Of a stretch of 43,823 bases of DNA, positions 1-8,760 are shown in pieces. The notes beneath the pieces are model-generated. The model was given only the letters and a program-made list of their open reading frames with translations. It did no database searches and had not been told where the DNA came from. This stretch comes from M55B167 sp046482825 (GTDB lineage Bacteria; Verrucomicrobiota; Kiritimatiellia; RFP12; UBA1067). Made by a program: the position numbers and the translations under genes. Numbering within the stretch: position 1 is the stretch's first letter; every line of letters begins with the position of its first letter. The stretch is from assembly GCA_046482825.1 (NCBI GenBank), contig JAWOEI010000039.1, positions 1 through 43,823 of the forward strand, given 5' to 3'.

Positions 1-21
1 CTTACTCGGTTTTAAACTCAT
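1..21 (-). CDS. 5' end of a leftward gene running off the window
   Basis: Only seven codons are visible (MSLKPSK), reading leftward from an ATG at position 21. The evidence is the ribosome binding site: on the minus strand AAGGAG lies at 34-29, seven bases before the ATG, which is ideal spacing. Nothing can be said about the product from seven residues. Its upstream region holds the palindromic 9-mers at 84-217, so a recombinase gene lying beside its own target sites is one possibility. That is inference only. Confidence 0.4.
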
Positions 22-83
22 AATGCGTCTCCTTGTTACGATTTTCATTATAATCAAGGATATGCATTTAAAAGTCGCTGATA

Positions 84-217
84 TTATGTTGCGTAAATTA
101 CTCAGGAATTAATTATAAGTGTCGAATACAAGGCTTTTTCCGAATGTTTACCAGAGGTCGCAACATAATATACCTCGCAACATAACTGCGATTATGTTGC
201 GCGCAACATAATCGCAG
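84..217. repeat. Cluster of TTATGTTGC/GCAACATAA 9-mers with a perfect 32-bp palindrome
   Basis: The 9-mer TTATGTTGC occurs at 84-92 and 192-200, and its reverse complement GCAACATAA at 160-168, 177-185 and 203-211, so there are five copies in about 130 bp. Bases 186-217 form a perfect 32-bp palindrome with arms CTGCGATTATGTTGCG and its complement. The palindrome ends one base before the ATG of the broken gene at 218. Such spaced inverted 9- to 12-mers resemble core sites of tyrosine recombinases or the ends of mobile elements. The resemblance is structural only; I cannot name the element. Confidence 0.7.
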
Positions 218-874
218 ATGCGCCCACGCCGCGAGAATTCATTGACAAAGGCTCTTAAAGAAGTCAACACTGCTGTATGCCGAGCGCAACCCTATTCTGT
301 TCCGATATCAAGATCTGAGATTATCGATGTTTCCGACTGGAATAAACTCAAAAAAGTGAAGTACGAAAAAGGCTGGGCAGGTCTGGTTTATTACAGACAG
401 CTTTGCAACGGTTTCATAGACAACAAATACATCTGTGGAACATGGTGTGCCGGACGCACTTTCATGTCTGACCTGAGTGGAGACAAACCGATCAGCCTGC
501 CTGCCCCGATTGGGTTTATGCCGAATATAACATGAGGTGGTTATTGCGCCTGTGGCGAGTATGCTTTGTTAACTCACAATGGCGGTTACTCGCTCTATAA
601 GCCGTTACTTACAGGTGAATATGATTTTAATCCTCCTGTTTACCGGATCAAGAACGGACCCGCATTTTACGGTAAACCGACTGTCCGAGGCAACATACTG
701 GCAACATGTGACCGAATTAACGGTAATATAACTGTTGTTGACATAAGTGATCTTAAATCGCCGAAGCTGATACGCAGATTCAAAGTCAAAGGAAATCCCG
801 ATCTCCCATTTATTGGCGACGGATATATTCTGATTCCTGCAGGCAACCAGGGAATCATCAAGTTTGATCTTTAG
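218..874 (+). pseudogene. Truncated and stop-interrupted beta-propeller-like (LVIVD-type) protein
   Basis: One reading frame runs from 218 to 874 but is broken by an in-frame TGA at 533-535. The frame stays open on both sides of it: residues before end ...GFMPNIT and the frame resumes GGYCACGEYALLTHNGG. The C-terminal part contains VVDISDLKSPKLIRRF, typical of LVIVD repeats found in secreted propeller proteins. There is no signal peptide, and the first codon touches the 32-bp palindrome with no room for a normal ribosome binding site, so the 5' part appears to have been lost. I read it as a remnant of a larger gene. Two short separate genes are possible but less likely. Recoding of TGA is not supported. 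Confidence 0.6.
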
Positions 875-1081
875 TATTTCATGACGCTGTTTTGATATGA
901 TACTATGAATTTGCAATCTTGAGAATAATGTAAATTTTTGTGGCAGATACTTAAACAAACACAAAATGCACACAATGTATGATATTCGATTAGATTGTTG
1001 GTAAAAGTTGTTTAATGGTGAGATGGTACTTATGCGGTAGGAAGGTGCCGAAAATTACAAGTAATAATATAGGAGGACATC

Positions 1082-2311
1082 ATGAAAAGAAGAGATTTTC
1101 TTATTTCCGGCGGCGCTATGTGTGCATTCAACATTTTGAATGGGACTGCAGCAGCTGCGCCATCGGAAAAAATCAATATGGCTTTTATCGGATATGGAGG
1201 ACGTGCTCGTCAATTGCTTCCGATTTTTCTGCATAACCCGCTAGTCCAGGTAAGGGCTGTTTGCGATGTCATTGGCGACAGGCGCAATGCCGCCAGACAG
1301 GTTGTTGATAAATTCTATGGTAACAGCGACTGCAAGGCCTATCGCGATTTTCGTGAAATGCTGGCGCGTCCTGATATTGATGCTGTCTATGCCGCGACTG
1401 GCGACCGCTGGCATGCGCAGATTGCTATACACGCCATGAAAGCGGGAAAAGACATTTACTGCGAAAAACCCATTTCCCTCAGCATGAAGGAAAGTGCCGC
1501 TGTTGTGGAAACCGCTGAACGCTACAGCCGCATATACCAGGGCGGTGTGCAGCGTCGCGGCATCGATAACTTCAAGGTCGCTGTGAATTCTGTAAAGAGT
1601 GGCCGGCTTGGTAAGGTGCACACGCTTCATGCAGGAATGATTCGTATGGGCGGAAGTAGTGCCAACCACTATCTCAAGCCGGAGCCTGTGCCAGCGCCGG
1701 AGGTGGTGGATTGGAACATGTGGCTCGGACCGGCGCCCTGGAGAGAATACAACTCCAAGTATTTCCACAGATGGCATAGCGAATACGATTTCCATGGTGA
1801 CATCACCGAATGGGGAAGCCATACGGTGGATCTCTGTCAGATGGCTGTTGACCGCCTGTTTGAAGCACCGACACGTTATGTTCCCGATCCGGAACATCAT
1901 AAACTGACCGCATACTTCGATGACGGGCTGAAGATTGTCATGCGCGATCACGGTTTTAAGAACAGTTGCGCGGTAAGATTTGAAGGCAGTAACGGCTGGG
2001 TGGAAGCCGATGACTCCGGTCAGGTTTATACATCAGATCCTGATTTGATTGAACGCCGTAAAACCAAAGGTGAGGACTGGAATAAACCTCTGGGACACAC
2101 TGGCGAATTCATCGAATGTGTCAGAAGCCGCCGCACACCTGCGGCTCCGGCGGAAGAACTGCATTATCCGCATTTGGCCTGCCATGCGGCAACAATTGCG
2201 TATCACCTTAACAGAGAAGTCAAATATAATCCGGATCAAATGGAGTTTGTCAACGATGACGAAGCCAACTGCCTGCGCAACCGTCAATGCCGTGCCCCGT
2301 GGCACCTGTAG
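1082..2311 (+). CDS. Tat-exported Gfo/Idh/MocA family oxidoreductase
   Basis: The 409-residue product starts MKRRDFLISGGA, a twin-arginine (Tat) signal with a hydrophobic stretch and an Ala-rich cleavage region near residue 26. A Rossmann NAD(P)-binding domain follows (AFIGYGGRARQ, about residues 33-150), with the family motif CEKPIS near residue 130, whose Lys is usually catalytic. The C-terminal half is the alpha/beta domain with many Trp and His residues (WNMWLGPAPWREYN). Family members oxidise or epimerise sugars; this exported subgroup, common in PVC bacteria and Bacteroidetes, is thought to hold its cofactor in the periplasm and in some cases acts as a glycosidase. The start is fixed by AGGAGG seven bases before the ATG. 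It lies 56 bp upstream of the HEAT/FG-GAP gene and may be cotranscribed with it. The substrate is unknown. Confidence 0.9.
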   Translation: MKRRDFLISGGAMCAFNILNGTAAAAPSEKINMAFIGYGGRARQLLPIFLHNPLVQVRAVCDVIGDRRNAARQVVDKFYGNSDCKAYRDFREMLARPDIDAVYAATGDRWHAQIAIHAMKAGKDIYCEKPISLSMKESAAVVETAERYSRIYQGGVQRRGIDNFKVAVNSVKSGRLGKVHTLHAGMIRMGGSSANHYLKPEPVPAPEVVDWNMWLGPAPWREYNSKYFHRWHSEYDFHGDITEWGSHTVDLCQMAVDRLFEAPTRYVPDPEHHKLTAYFDDGLKIVMRDHGFKNSCAVRFEGSNGWVEADDSGQVYTSDPDLIERRKTKGEDWNKPLGHTGEFIECVRSRRTPAAPAEELHYPHLACHAATIAYHLNREVKYNPDQMEFVNDDEANCLRNRQCRAPWHL

Positions 2312-2367
2312 CGCACCGAGCTAATCGCAAATGACAAATAATTTTTTACAGATAGAAGGATAAAAAA

Positions 2368-5142
2368 ATGAAAGCATTATTTTTAGCAATATTATTTTTC
2401 GTCTCCCTGAACGCAATCGCGCATAAACAGGCGTATATCACTGCACTGGCAGGAGCGGATGAAACAGCCAAAGACAGGAGCCTGCAGGCTCTGCTGGTTT
2501 CAGCGGACAAAGGAGACATCCCTGCTCTGGCGGAACAGCTTGAGAGTTCGGGCACATACGACAATGCACTTTTTCTGCTTTCGACGATAGAAGCCCCGGA
2601 AGCTGGCAGAGCTTTACACGCAGCACTCTCCGAGGCAGACAGCAGAGAGCGGGCCGGCATCCTCAATGCACTAGCGGATCGCGGTTACATGGATGCGGTA
2701 GCTGATGCAATCAGATTTACAGCGGAGCATAATCCTGTGAAGGCGGCAGCTCTGAACTATCTTGCCAAAACCTCTACCGCAGATGGATGTCATGCCCTTC
2801 TGGAAACAGTGGCAAAGGATAACTCCGCTGAAACCGCCGATGCCTGTATGGTTGCGGCGGAAAGAAATCCGTCAGAAGCTCTTCGCATCTACAAAAAACT
2901 CTACAGAACAAAACTGCCTGCCCATGTCAGACTGGCGGCCTTGACAGGATTGGCGCGAACTGATAAAGCCAACCGTATAGGATGGCTGAACAAAGGTTTG
3001 AAGAGTGAGCGTGCCGACTGGCGCGGTGCCACTGCAAAAGAGGTTGCCGGTCTGCCAGATCCCGAACTGCGTCAGTTTCTGAAGCAGATACCCTCCGCAA
3101 TTTCAAAAATTAGCGGCCAGGCACTGCTTAATGCACTGACAGACTGTAACCGGACAGCCGGTCTGGATTATATATATAAGGTTTTTGAAGGCGCATCAGC
3201 GATGGAAAACAGAAAATCTGCACTGGATGCCATCTGCACACTGGGGGATACAGGAGACATCGAAAAGCTGATACATCAACTCGACTCCGCCAGCACTCAA
3301 ACAGCCGAAGCCGTTGAACAAAGCCTTATGTCTTCAAAGAACCCTGAAATCAACTCCGCCGTGTTGAATGCGTTTCGAATGAAAAAAGAGAGTAACCCAT
3401 CTTATCTGCGCCTTGTAAAAATTATCGCCAACCGTAATATCAGAGATGCAGCAGTTCCTCTGGCTGCAGCCCTGGATGCGGAGCATGAAGAAATACGTAC
3501 CATAGCTCTGCTGGCTCTGCGTGAAAAGGCGACAGCCCGGCAGCTTCCTGCGGTCTTCAAATCTCTTAACACGGCAAAGGCACCCGAAGAAGCACAGGCG
3601 GCAAAGAAAGCACTTTTTACGCTTTCAAAAAAATATCCACGGGAGGCAATTTCAGTCATATCATCAATCTATGACAACAGCTCAGATGCGAACAAAGTTC
3701 TGCTTCTTCAGGCGGCGGGCATTTCCGGCGATAACAAAGGTCTTGATCTGCTTGCAAAAGGTGTTAAAGAATCCAGGCTGGAAATTCGCAACAATGCGTT
3801 GAGAACTCTCGCCGGATGGAAATCAGTATCCGCCTTGGATCTGCTTGCAACGCAATGCGGAGAGTTTCCTGATGAAAAAATGCGTGTTCTGGCCCAGCGC
3901 GGTTATATCAGGCTTTGCGACTCAATCAGCGAACCTTATAAAAAATTCAGAGTCCTCAGCAGAATTAAATCGTTGCCTATGCGTGAGTGGGAACAGAAAC
4001 TTCTGGCAGAAGCAATCGCTCCGGTGGCTGATACAAAGAAAATACCGGATTTCAAAATCATAAAAATCGGCACTTTCCGTTCCGAGGCCTGCGGTGTGGC
4101 CGATTTCAATGGAGATGGCAAACTTGACATCGTTGCCTCCCCGTATATCTACTATGCCCCCGACTGGAAAGCTGTCAAATTCCGCGGAATCGACGGTAAA
4201 GTCGATGAAAACGGCAAAGGTTATTTCGATAACTTCTGTGATCTGGTGATCGATGTGAACAAGGACGGGAAACCCGATCTGCTCTGCGGCTGCTGGTTCT
4301 CAAAACAGAACCAGTGGTATGAAAACCCCGGGTCAGACGATGCTCCCTGGCGTGAACATGTAATCGAGAAACTCGGCAATCACGAAACAGGAAAACTTGA
4401 AGACATAGACGGTGACGGCAAGGCTCTTGAATTCGTGCCGCATACACATATCACCTGCTGGTATGAAAGGGGGGTGACTCCTGATGGAAAACCCACAATG
4501 ATACGCCATAATATCTCCGAAAACAAAAACATTCTCGGTGTAGGTGTCGGTGACATCAACGGTGACGGACGTCCTGACGTTGTGCGGCCTGACGTATGGT
4601 TCGAGGCGCCTGAAGATATCCGTAAAGGCGAATGGAAAGCCCATCCGCTTGCCCTGGCACAGATCAACGGCAAAATTGAACATACCTCAAATATCATTGT
4701 TTTTGACGTTGATAAGGATGGCCTCAATGATCTCATAGCAACCGCGGCTCATCAACACGGAATCTTTTGGTATCAGCAAATACGCGATGCCGACAACACT
4801 GTCGGATGGAAAGAACATGTCATAGACGACAGTTGGACACAGGCCCACTACCTGGCTTTCGCCGATATTGACAACGACGGCAATAAAGAGATTATCACCG
4901 GCAAGCGTTTCATGGCCCATAACGGAAAAGACCCGGATGCTTTCGGGCCTGTATGTATACGCTGTTACAGCTTTACTCCCGGCCCGGATCCAGTATTCAG
5001 CAGACACACAATCACAGAGAATGAAGGCATAAGCGCCGGATTGAATATTGAAGCTGTCGATATAGATGGCGACGGCGATCTGGATCTGGTAACCACTGGC
5101 AAGTTCGGCGGTCCGGTGTTGCTGGAGAACCAGCTGAAATAA
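2368..5142 (+). CDS. Secreted HEAT-repeat plus FG-GAP/VCBS-repeat protein
   Basis: The 924-residue product has a clear signal peptide (MKALFLAILFFVSLNAIAH). Residues of about 25-560 are alpha-helical HEAT-like repeats, rich in Ala and Leu with recurring patterns such as IRTIALLALREK and IRNNALRTLAGW. From about residue 575 to the end there are at least seven FG-GAP/VCBS-type blades, each with a calcium-binding loop of the form DxNxDG or DxDxDG (DFNGDGKLD, DVNKDGKPD, DINGDGRPD, DVDKDGLND, DIDNDGNKE, DIDGDGDLD). This suggests a beta-propeller that binds ligands or carbohydrate outside the cytoplasm. No catalytic site is visible. An AGAAGGA ribosome binding site precedes the ATG. The gene converges on the GH27 gene, whose stop lies 53 bp away. 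Confidence 0.85.
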   Translation: MKALFLAILFFVSLNAIAHKQAYITALAGADETAKDRSLQALLVSADKGDIPALAEQLESSGTYDNALFLLSTIEAPEAGRALHAALSEADSRERAGILNALADRGYMDAVADAIRFTAEHNPVKAAALNYLAKTSTADGCHALLETVAKDNSAETADACMVAAERNPSEALRIYKKLYRTKLPAHVRLAALTGLARTDKANRIGWLNKGLKSERADWRGATAKEVAGLPDPELRQFLKQIPSAISKISGQALLNALTDCNRTAGLDYIYKVFEGASAMENRKSALDAICTLGDTGDIEKLIHQLDSASTQTAEAVEQSLMSSKNPEINSAVLNAFRMKKESNPSYLRLVKIIANRNIRDAAVPLAAALDAEHEEIRTIALLALREKATARQLPAVFKSLNTAKAPEEAQAAKKALFTLSKKYPREAISVISSIYDNSSDANKVLLLQAAGISGDNKGLDLLAKGVKESRLEIRNNALRTLAGWKSVSALDLLATQCGEFPDEKMRVLAQRGYIRLCDSISEPYKKFRVLSRIKSLPMREWEQKLLAEAIAPVADTKKIPDFKIIKIGTFRSEACGVADFNGDGKLDIVASPYIYYAPDWKAVKFRGIDGKVDENGKGYFDNFCDLVIDVNKDGKPDLLCGCWFSKQNQWYENPGSDDAPWREHVIEKLGNHETGKLEDIDGDGKALEFVPHTHITCWYERGVTPDGKPTMIRHNISENKNILGVGVGDINGDGRPDVVRPDVWFEAPEDIRKGEWKAHPLALAQINGKIEHTSNIIVFDVDKDGLNDLIATAAHQHGIFWYQQIRDADNTVGWKEHVIDDSWTQAHYLAFADIDNDGNKEIITGKRFMAHNGKDPDAFGPVCIRCYSFTPGPDPVFSRHTITENEGISAGLNIEAVDIDGDGDLDLVTTGKFGGPVLLENQLK

Positions 5143-5194
5143 TTATTTTCTGGCGGTGGCGCCGGAGATAAGACACGGAAAAGGGTTAAATTCC

Positions 5195-7240
5195 TCAAAG
5201 CGACTGTGCATTGCCCTGGCTTTTCGCAAAATATCGGTTTGAAGCAGCCGAATGAACACGGTAAGATGTCTTTTGAGCAGGTTGTTGAGAGATGCGGATA
5301 AGGCGGACATCATGTCCGTGGATTGATGCCGTAAATTTTTCCGTAAATGTCCCCAGATCTTTTTGGCGCCAGAGATCGCGGATGTGTTGCGGCCCGGTTA
5401 GATCGAGAATATTGAAATCGAGTGTCAGTTCGGCGGTGAGCATGCTGCGGTTAAAGATGCCTGCCGCTATGGATCCATCCTGCATGGGTTTGGCCCAGAT
5501 TTCAACCGCATCGTCGCGAAAAACCCGCGAGGCCTGGCGCCCGAGGGGATCCTGGTTGACAGCAATGACCTCGTCGTTGCTCAGTAGGTTGAGGGTGAAG
5601 TCATCCAGTTGCGCAAGGTCGCAGCCGAGCAGCAGGGGGGCGTTCAGTAGGCACCAGAGCGAGATATGGGTGTACTGTTCGTTGGGCGTGAGGCGTGTCG
5701 GGTGTGGATCGCCCCAGCCGACCATTCCGACGACCAGCATGTCGGGATCGTTCCATCCGCCCGGTCCCGCAAAAATTTCCAGTCCGTCCTGAGCATCGGC
5801 TATGTGTATTATGCTTTCCCATGTGTCGATAATATCATGGGTTGTGCGCCAGCAGTGTCCGCCTGCCTGTCTGCCCCACGCTGGGACATTTGCCATGCCA
5901 TATTGACAAATGCTGAAAAGAATGTCGCGTGGCTGCGCGCGCAACGCTTCGGACATGACAATAAAAGGACGCATCATGTGCTTGAGACGCTCGCCGCCTG
6001 CCACCCGCACATAGGTGCACCAGTCGTATTTCAGGTAGTCAAAGCCCCATGCGGCATAAGTTTCCGCATCGTTTTTTTCATGTTCCCAGCTGCCAGCGCA
6101 CCCGCCGCAAGTGAGCGGACCGGGCGAGGAGTAAAGTCCTATCCTCAGTCCGAGTCCGTGGACATATTTGCACAAGGCGTTCATGTCAGGGAAACGCTGG
6201 TTGGGCAGGATGCGGCCGTCAGCGTCGCGGACAGGCCCCATCAGTGTCTTGTCATGTTTTTCGCCGGGCGAGTTCTGCCAGAAGTCGTCGATATTGATGT
6301 AGCTCCAGCCGTGGCGGATGAGGCCGCTTTCGGCCATGTTTTCGGCGGCGCGGCGGATATCGGCATCAGTCACCTTGTCCGCAAACCTGTTCCATGAATT
6401 CCAGCCCATGGGCGGGGTCAGGGCCAGGCGTTCGCCGATCTCAAGTTTCCATACGCAGCTTGTTTGACCTACAGCGTTTTTCACTGTCAGGGCAGGGAGG
6501 TATGTGCCGCACGATTCCACGGAACCGGTGATGATGCCGGTTACGCGGTCAAGGGTTAGTCCTTCCGGCAGATTTTCGGCTTCATAGATGAGGGGCGGTT
6601 TGCCGGTTGCGGCTACGGTGAAAAGTATCGGACTGCCCGGGCGGGCCCCGAAGACGCGCGGCGCGTTGATACGCGGGGCGGGAGATGGCGGAGGAGTCAG
6701 TATGCCGGTCTGTTTGCTGAGGGGTCCGGCCACAGGGCGCAGTGTTGCATCGGCGCGTATCTTGAAAAAGGCGTTGCACCAGTCCGCGTGGTCATGGTTG
6801 TCGCCGTCCCCTGCGTCAGAGACGTGCAGGATGACTCGCTGTGCTCCGCTGAGGTCGGCCTTGATGGTGGCGGGGGGTTGCCGGGCGTGCATTACGCCCG
6901 AGTCGGCGGCAAGGCGGGTATCGGCATACACGCGGAAAATGACCGAACCTTTGCCTCGATTCAGCTCTTCGTCATCCAGTCCTACTGTGGCCTGGAAGGA
7001 AACAGCCTGTCCCCCGGTGTCGAGCGCATACCAGCTTTCCGCATGGGTGCCGACGCCGCGGGTGAAGCGTTTGCGTCCGATTCTGAATGTGTTGCCGTAA
7101 ACGGTGCGGTTTGTCTGCGGCCTTTCACAGGCGCAGGTCATGTGCGTGAGGTCCAGAGAGTCAAGCCAAACTGTCTGATCCGCTTGCGCCCGGCACAGGA
7201 GCAGGGCCGCGGCTAAAAAAACAAGTTGCAGTTTAAACAT
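5195..7240 (-). CDS. Secreted GH27 alpha-galactosidase with N-terminal NPCBM domain
   Basis: The 681-residue enzyme probably cleaves terminal alpha-galactosyl residues outside the cytoplasm. A signal peptide (about residues 1-20) is followed by an NPCBM-like carbohydrate-binding domain (about 22-170, with GVGTHAES), an Ig-like He_PIG segment (about 185-265) and a GH27 barrel from MGWNSWNRF at about 277. The nucleophile is Asp406 in KYDWC. By alignment with human alpha-galactosidase A, the acid/base is Asp469 in CWRTTHDIID. GGWNDPDML and NQDPLGRQ are further family hallmarks. A C-terminal beta domain follows. The ATG overlaps the stop of the upstream regulator by 8 nt, so translation is probably coupled. 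Specificity (alpha-galactosidase rather than alpha-N-acetylgalactosaminidase) is inferred from the family. Confidence 0.93.
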   Translation of the reverse strand: MFKLQLVFLAAALLLCRAQADQTVWLDSLDLTHMTCACERPQTNRTVYGNTFRIGRKRFTRGVGTHAESWYALDTGGQAVSFQATVGLDDEELNRGKGSVIFRVYADTRLAADSGVMHARQPPATIKADLSGAQRVILHVSDAGDGDNHDHADWCNAFFKIRADATLRPVAGPLSKQTGILTPPPSPAPRINAPRVFGARPGSPILFTVAATGKPPLIYEAENLPEGLTLDRVTGIITGSVESCGTYLPALTVKNAVGQTSCVWKLEIGERLALTPPMGWNSWNRFADKVTDADIRRAAENMAESGLIRHGWSYINIDDFWQNSPGEKHDKTLMGPVRDADGRILPNQRFPDMNALCKYVHGLGLRIGLYSSPGPLTCGGCAGSWEHEKNDAETYAAWGFDYLKYDWCTYVRVAGGERLKHMMRPFIVMSEALRAQPRDILFSICQYGMANVPAWGRQAGGHCWRTTHDIIDTWESIIHIADAQDGLEIFAGPGGWNDPDMLVVGMVGWGDPHPTRLTPNEQYTHISLWCLLNAPLLLGCDLAQLDDFTLNLLSNDEVIAVNQDPLGRQASRVFRDDAVEIWAKPMQDGSIAAGIFNRSMLTAELTLDFNILDLTGPQHIRDLWRQKDLGTFTEKFTASIHGHDVRLIRISQQPAQKTSYRVHSAASNRYFAKSQGNAQSL

Positions 7241-8525
7241 TTTTCAGTTTTCCTCGCGGTGAGTTGTTATGATTCTGGCATGCAGCTTCCGGCGTGCCCG
7301 GATGGTTTTTTTCAAGAGTTGTTTTCAAGGGGGCGGCCTGGTGCCAGTTCTGTTTGCGGTAGGTGCGCATGGTCATGCCGAAGCGTCGCTTGAACAGCCG
7401 TCTCAGGTGGATGTCCGTCTGGTACGAGCACTGCGCGCAGATGTCGGATAACGGCAGATCGGTTTGTGAAAGGAGACGACTGACGCGATCAAGGCGGGCG
7501 TTGCGGATCGCCTCCAGCAGCGACATGCCGTATGCTACGCGGAACCGTATTTCCAGCAGCCGTCGAGAGACATTCAGGTGCCGGGCGATAGCAGACACGT
7601 TGAAACTTTCCCCGGCGTTGATCCGTATGAATTCTGCGGCCCGGGCAGCTATGATATCCGGCAGGGGCGCGTTGATCCGGGATGATTCGCGGGTCACTAT
7701 GCGATCGACACCGAAATATGAACGGAGGTCTTGAGGCGGACGCCTGCGCATCATGGCATCTAAAATCCCGGCGGCCTGGAACCCGCAGCTGAGTGTGTCG
7801 CGTTGTATGCTGGAAAGTGTGGGGATTGACCCGTTGCAGATCAGCTCATCATTGTCTATACCCATCACCGCGATTTCGTGCGGAATACGCAGGCCGGCTT
7901 CTTCACATGCATCAAGCACCTGATGAGCCCGCGTATCCATGGCCGCCAGGATGGCTGTCGGTTTTGGGAGGGACAGGAGCCAGTGAGACAAGTCACGCCT
8001 TTCCCGTTTCCAGTCCGAGCCGGGGCGGGGGGGGGCATAAATTGCACACGAGCATCCGGCCTGTTGTCCTCTTTTTCTGAATGCATCGCCGCGTTGGTTT
8101 GACCAGGTGCGCATGAGAGGGTCGCCGACATACGCAATGTGTTTCAATCCGCGCTTGATGAAATAATCGGCGGCAATGGCACCGATGCCTGTGGAATCCT
8201 CCGCTATGCAGGGGATGCGGGAAAAAAGGGGTGAAGCCGCGATATCAGGCGGCGGCGTGGCGATCAGGACGATAGGGCGACGTGTATTTCGGATTACCGG
8301 GATCAGGTCAAATGCGATTTGATCAGCGATAATCCCGTCGTATTCGTTCCAGTTGCGCGACATGCGTATTGTGTGTTCTGAAGCGCGGCTCTGTATCATG
8401 TCGAGATGCCAGGGGCCGTACAGATGTACGTAATTGAAAATGCCCTGCAGTTTGTCGCGACCGGGTTTCACACAGGTTTCCTGAATGACTAAAACGCGTG
8501 GCGAATGTTTGAGAATTGACGACAT
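7233..8525 (-). CDS. XylR-like AraC-family transcriptional regulator with sugar-binding domain
   Basis: The 430-residue product has a periplasmic-binding-protein-like ligand domain at about residues 8-275 (RVLVIQET, GIIADQI, AYVGDP, ILAAMDTRAHQVLDACEEAG, AVMGIDNDE), as in LacI and XylR. An AraC-type double helix-turn-helix domain follows at about 290-395 (NVSAIARHLNVSRRLLEIRF and LPLSDICAQCSY...RLFKRRFGMT). This order is that of E. coli XylR. It probably senses a sugar released by the locus and controls both divergent arms. Its likely operator is the 22-bp-spaced direct repeat at 8564-8600. It leads the leftward operon and overlaps the GH27 gene by 8 nt. No strong ribosome binding site is seen before the ATG at 8525, but the motif HSPRVLVIQE begins only a few residues later, so the start must be close. 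Confidence 0.9.
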   Translation of the reverse strand: MSSILKHSPRVLVIQETCVKPGRDKLQGIFNYVHLYGPWHLDMIQSRASEHTIRMSRNWNEYDGIIADQIAFDLIPVIRNTRRPIVLIATPPPDIAASPLFSRIPCIAEDSTGIGAIAADYFIKRGLKHIAYVGDPLMRTWSNQRGDAFRKRGQQAGCSCAIYAPPRPGSDWKRERRDLSHWLLSLPKPTAILAAMDTRAHQVLDACEEAGLRIPHEIAVMGIDNDELICNGSIPTLSSIQRDTLSCGFQAAGILDAMMRRRPPQDLRSYFGVDRIVTRESSRINAPLPDIIAARAAEFIRINAGESFNVSAIARHLNVSRRLLEIRFRVAYGMSLLEAIRNARLDRVSRLLSQTDLPLSDICAQCSYQTDIHLRRLFKRRFGMTMRTYRKQNWHQAAPLKTTLEKNHPGTPEAACQNHNNSPRGKLKNV

Positions 8526-8563
8526 AATAATATGGTAACAGGTGTCCTGAACAGAGACAAGCC

Positions 8564-8600
8564 TTTGCGCAAACGGTTTGTTTTTTTTGCGTAAACGTTA
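8564..8600. promoter_or_regulatory. Candidate operator: two direct repeats 22 bp apart in the divergent promoter
   Basis: TTTGCGCAAACGGTT at 8564-8578 and TTTGCGTAAACGTTA at 8586-8600 match at 12 of 15 positions and start 22 bp apart, about two helical turns. AraC/XylR proteins typically bind such direct repeats through their two helix-turn-helix units. The site lies 39 bp upstream of the regulator ATG and about 160 bp upstream of the isomerase-like gene, so it could serve both arms. The first unit also contains CAAACGGTTTG, an odd-centred inverted repeat. Binding by the adjacent regulator is inference. Confidence 0.55.
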
Positions 8601-8760
8601 CTGTGATCATGATTGCAGGATTGTTATTCTGTTATTGTTCTGATCGGGACAGATGGTTAATGGGTCATGCGGGAAAATTACCGGGTGTATCTGTTTTGCT
8701 GTCCGATCCACTTGTTTCTGGTTGCCGGAAAGCGGCCAAATCGGTAATATTGGAGAAAAT

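Noticed and set aside
533..535. In-frame TGA as a selenocysteine codon
   Set aside because: No SECIS-like hairpin follows it, the gene lacks its start, and the protein type has no known redox site here. Decay is simpler.
5666..6397. 243-residue rightward frame opposite the alpha-galactosidase
   Set aside because: It lies wholly inside a gene with intact GH27 motifs and shows no family features.
8653..8760. Upstream start for the isomerase-like gene
   Set aside because: The 36 extra residues are Cys-rich and unlike the family, overlap the promoter region, and have no ribosome binding site, while 8761 has one.
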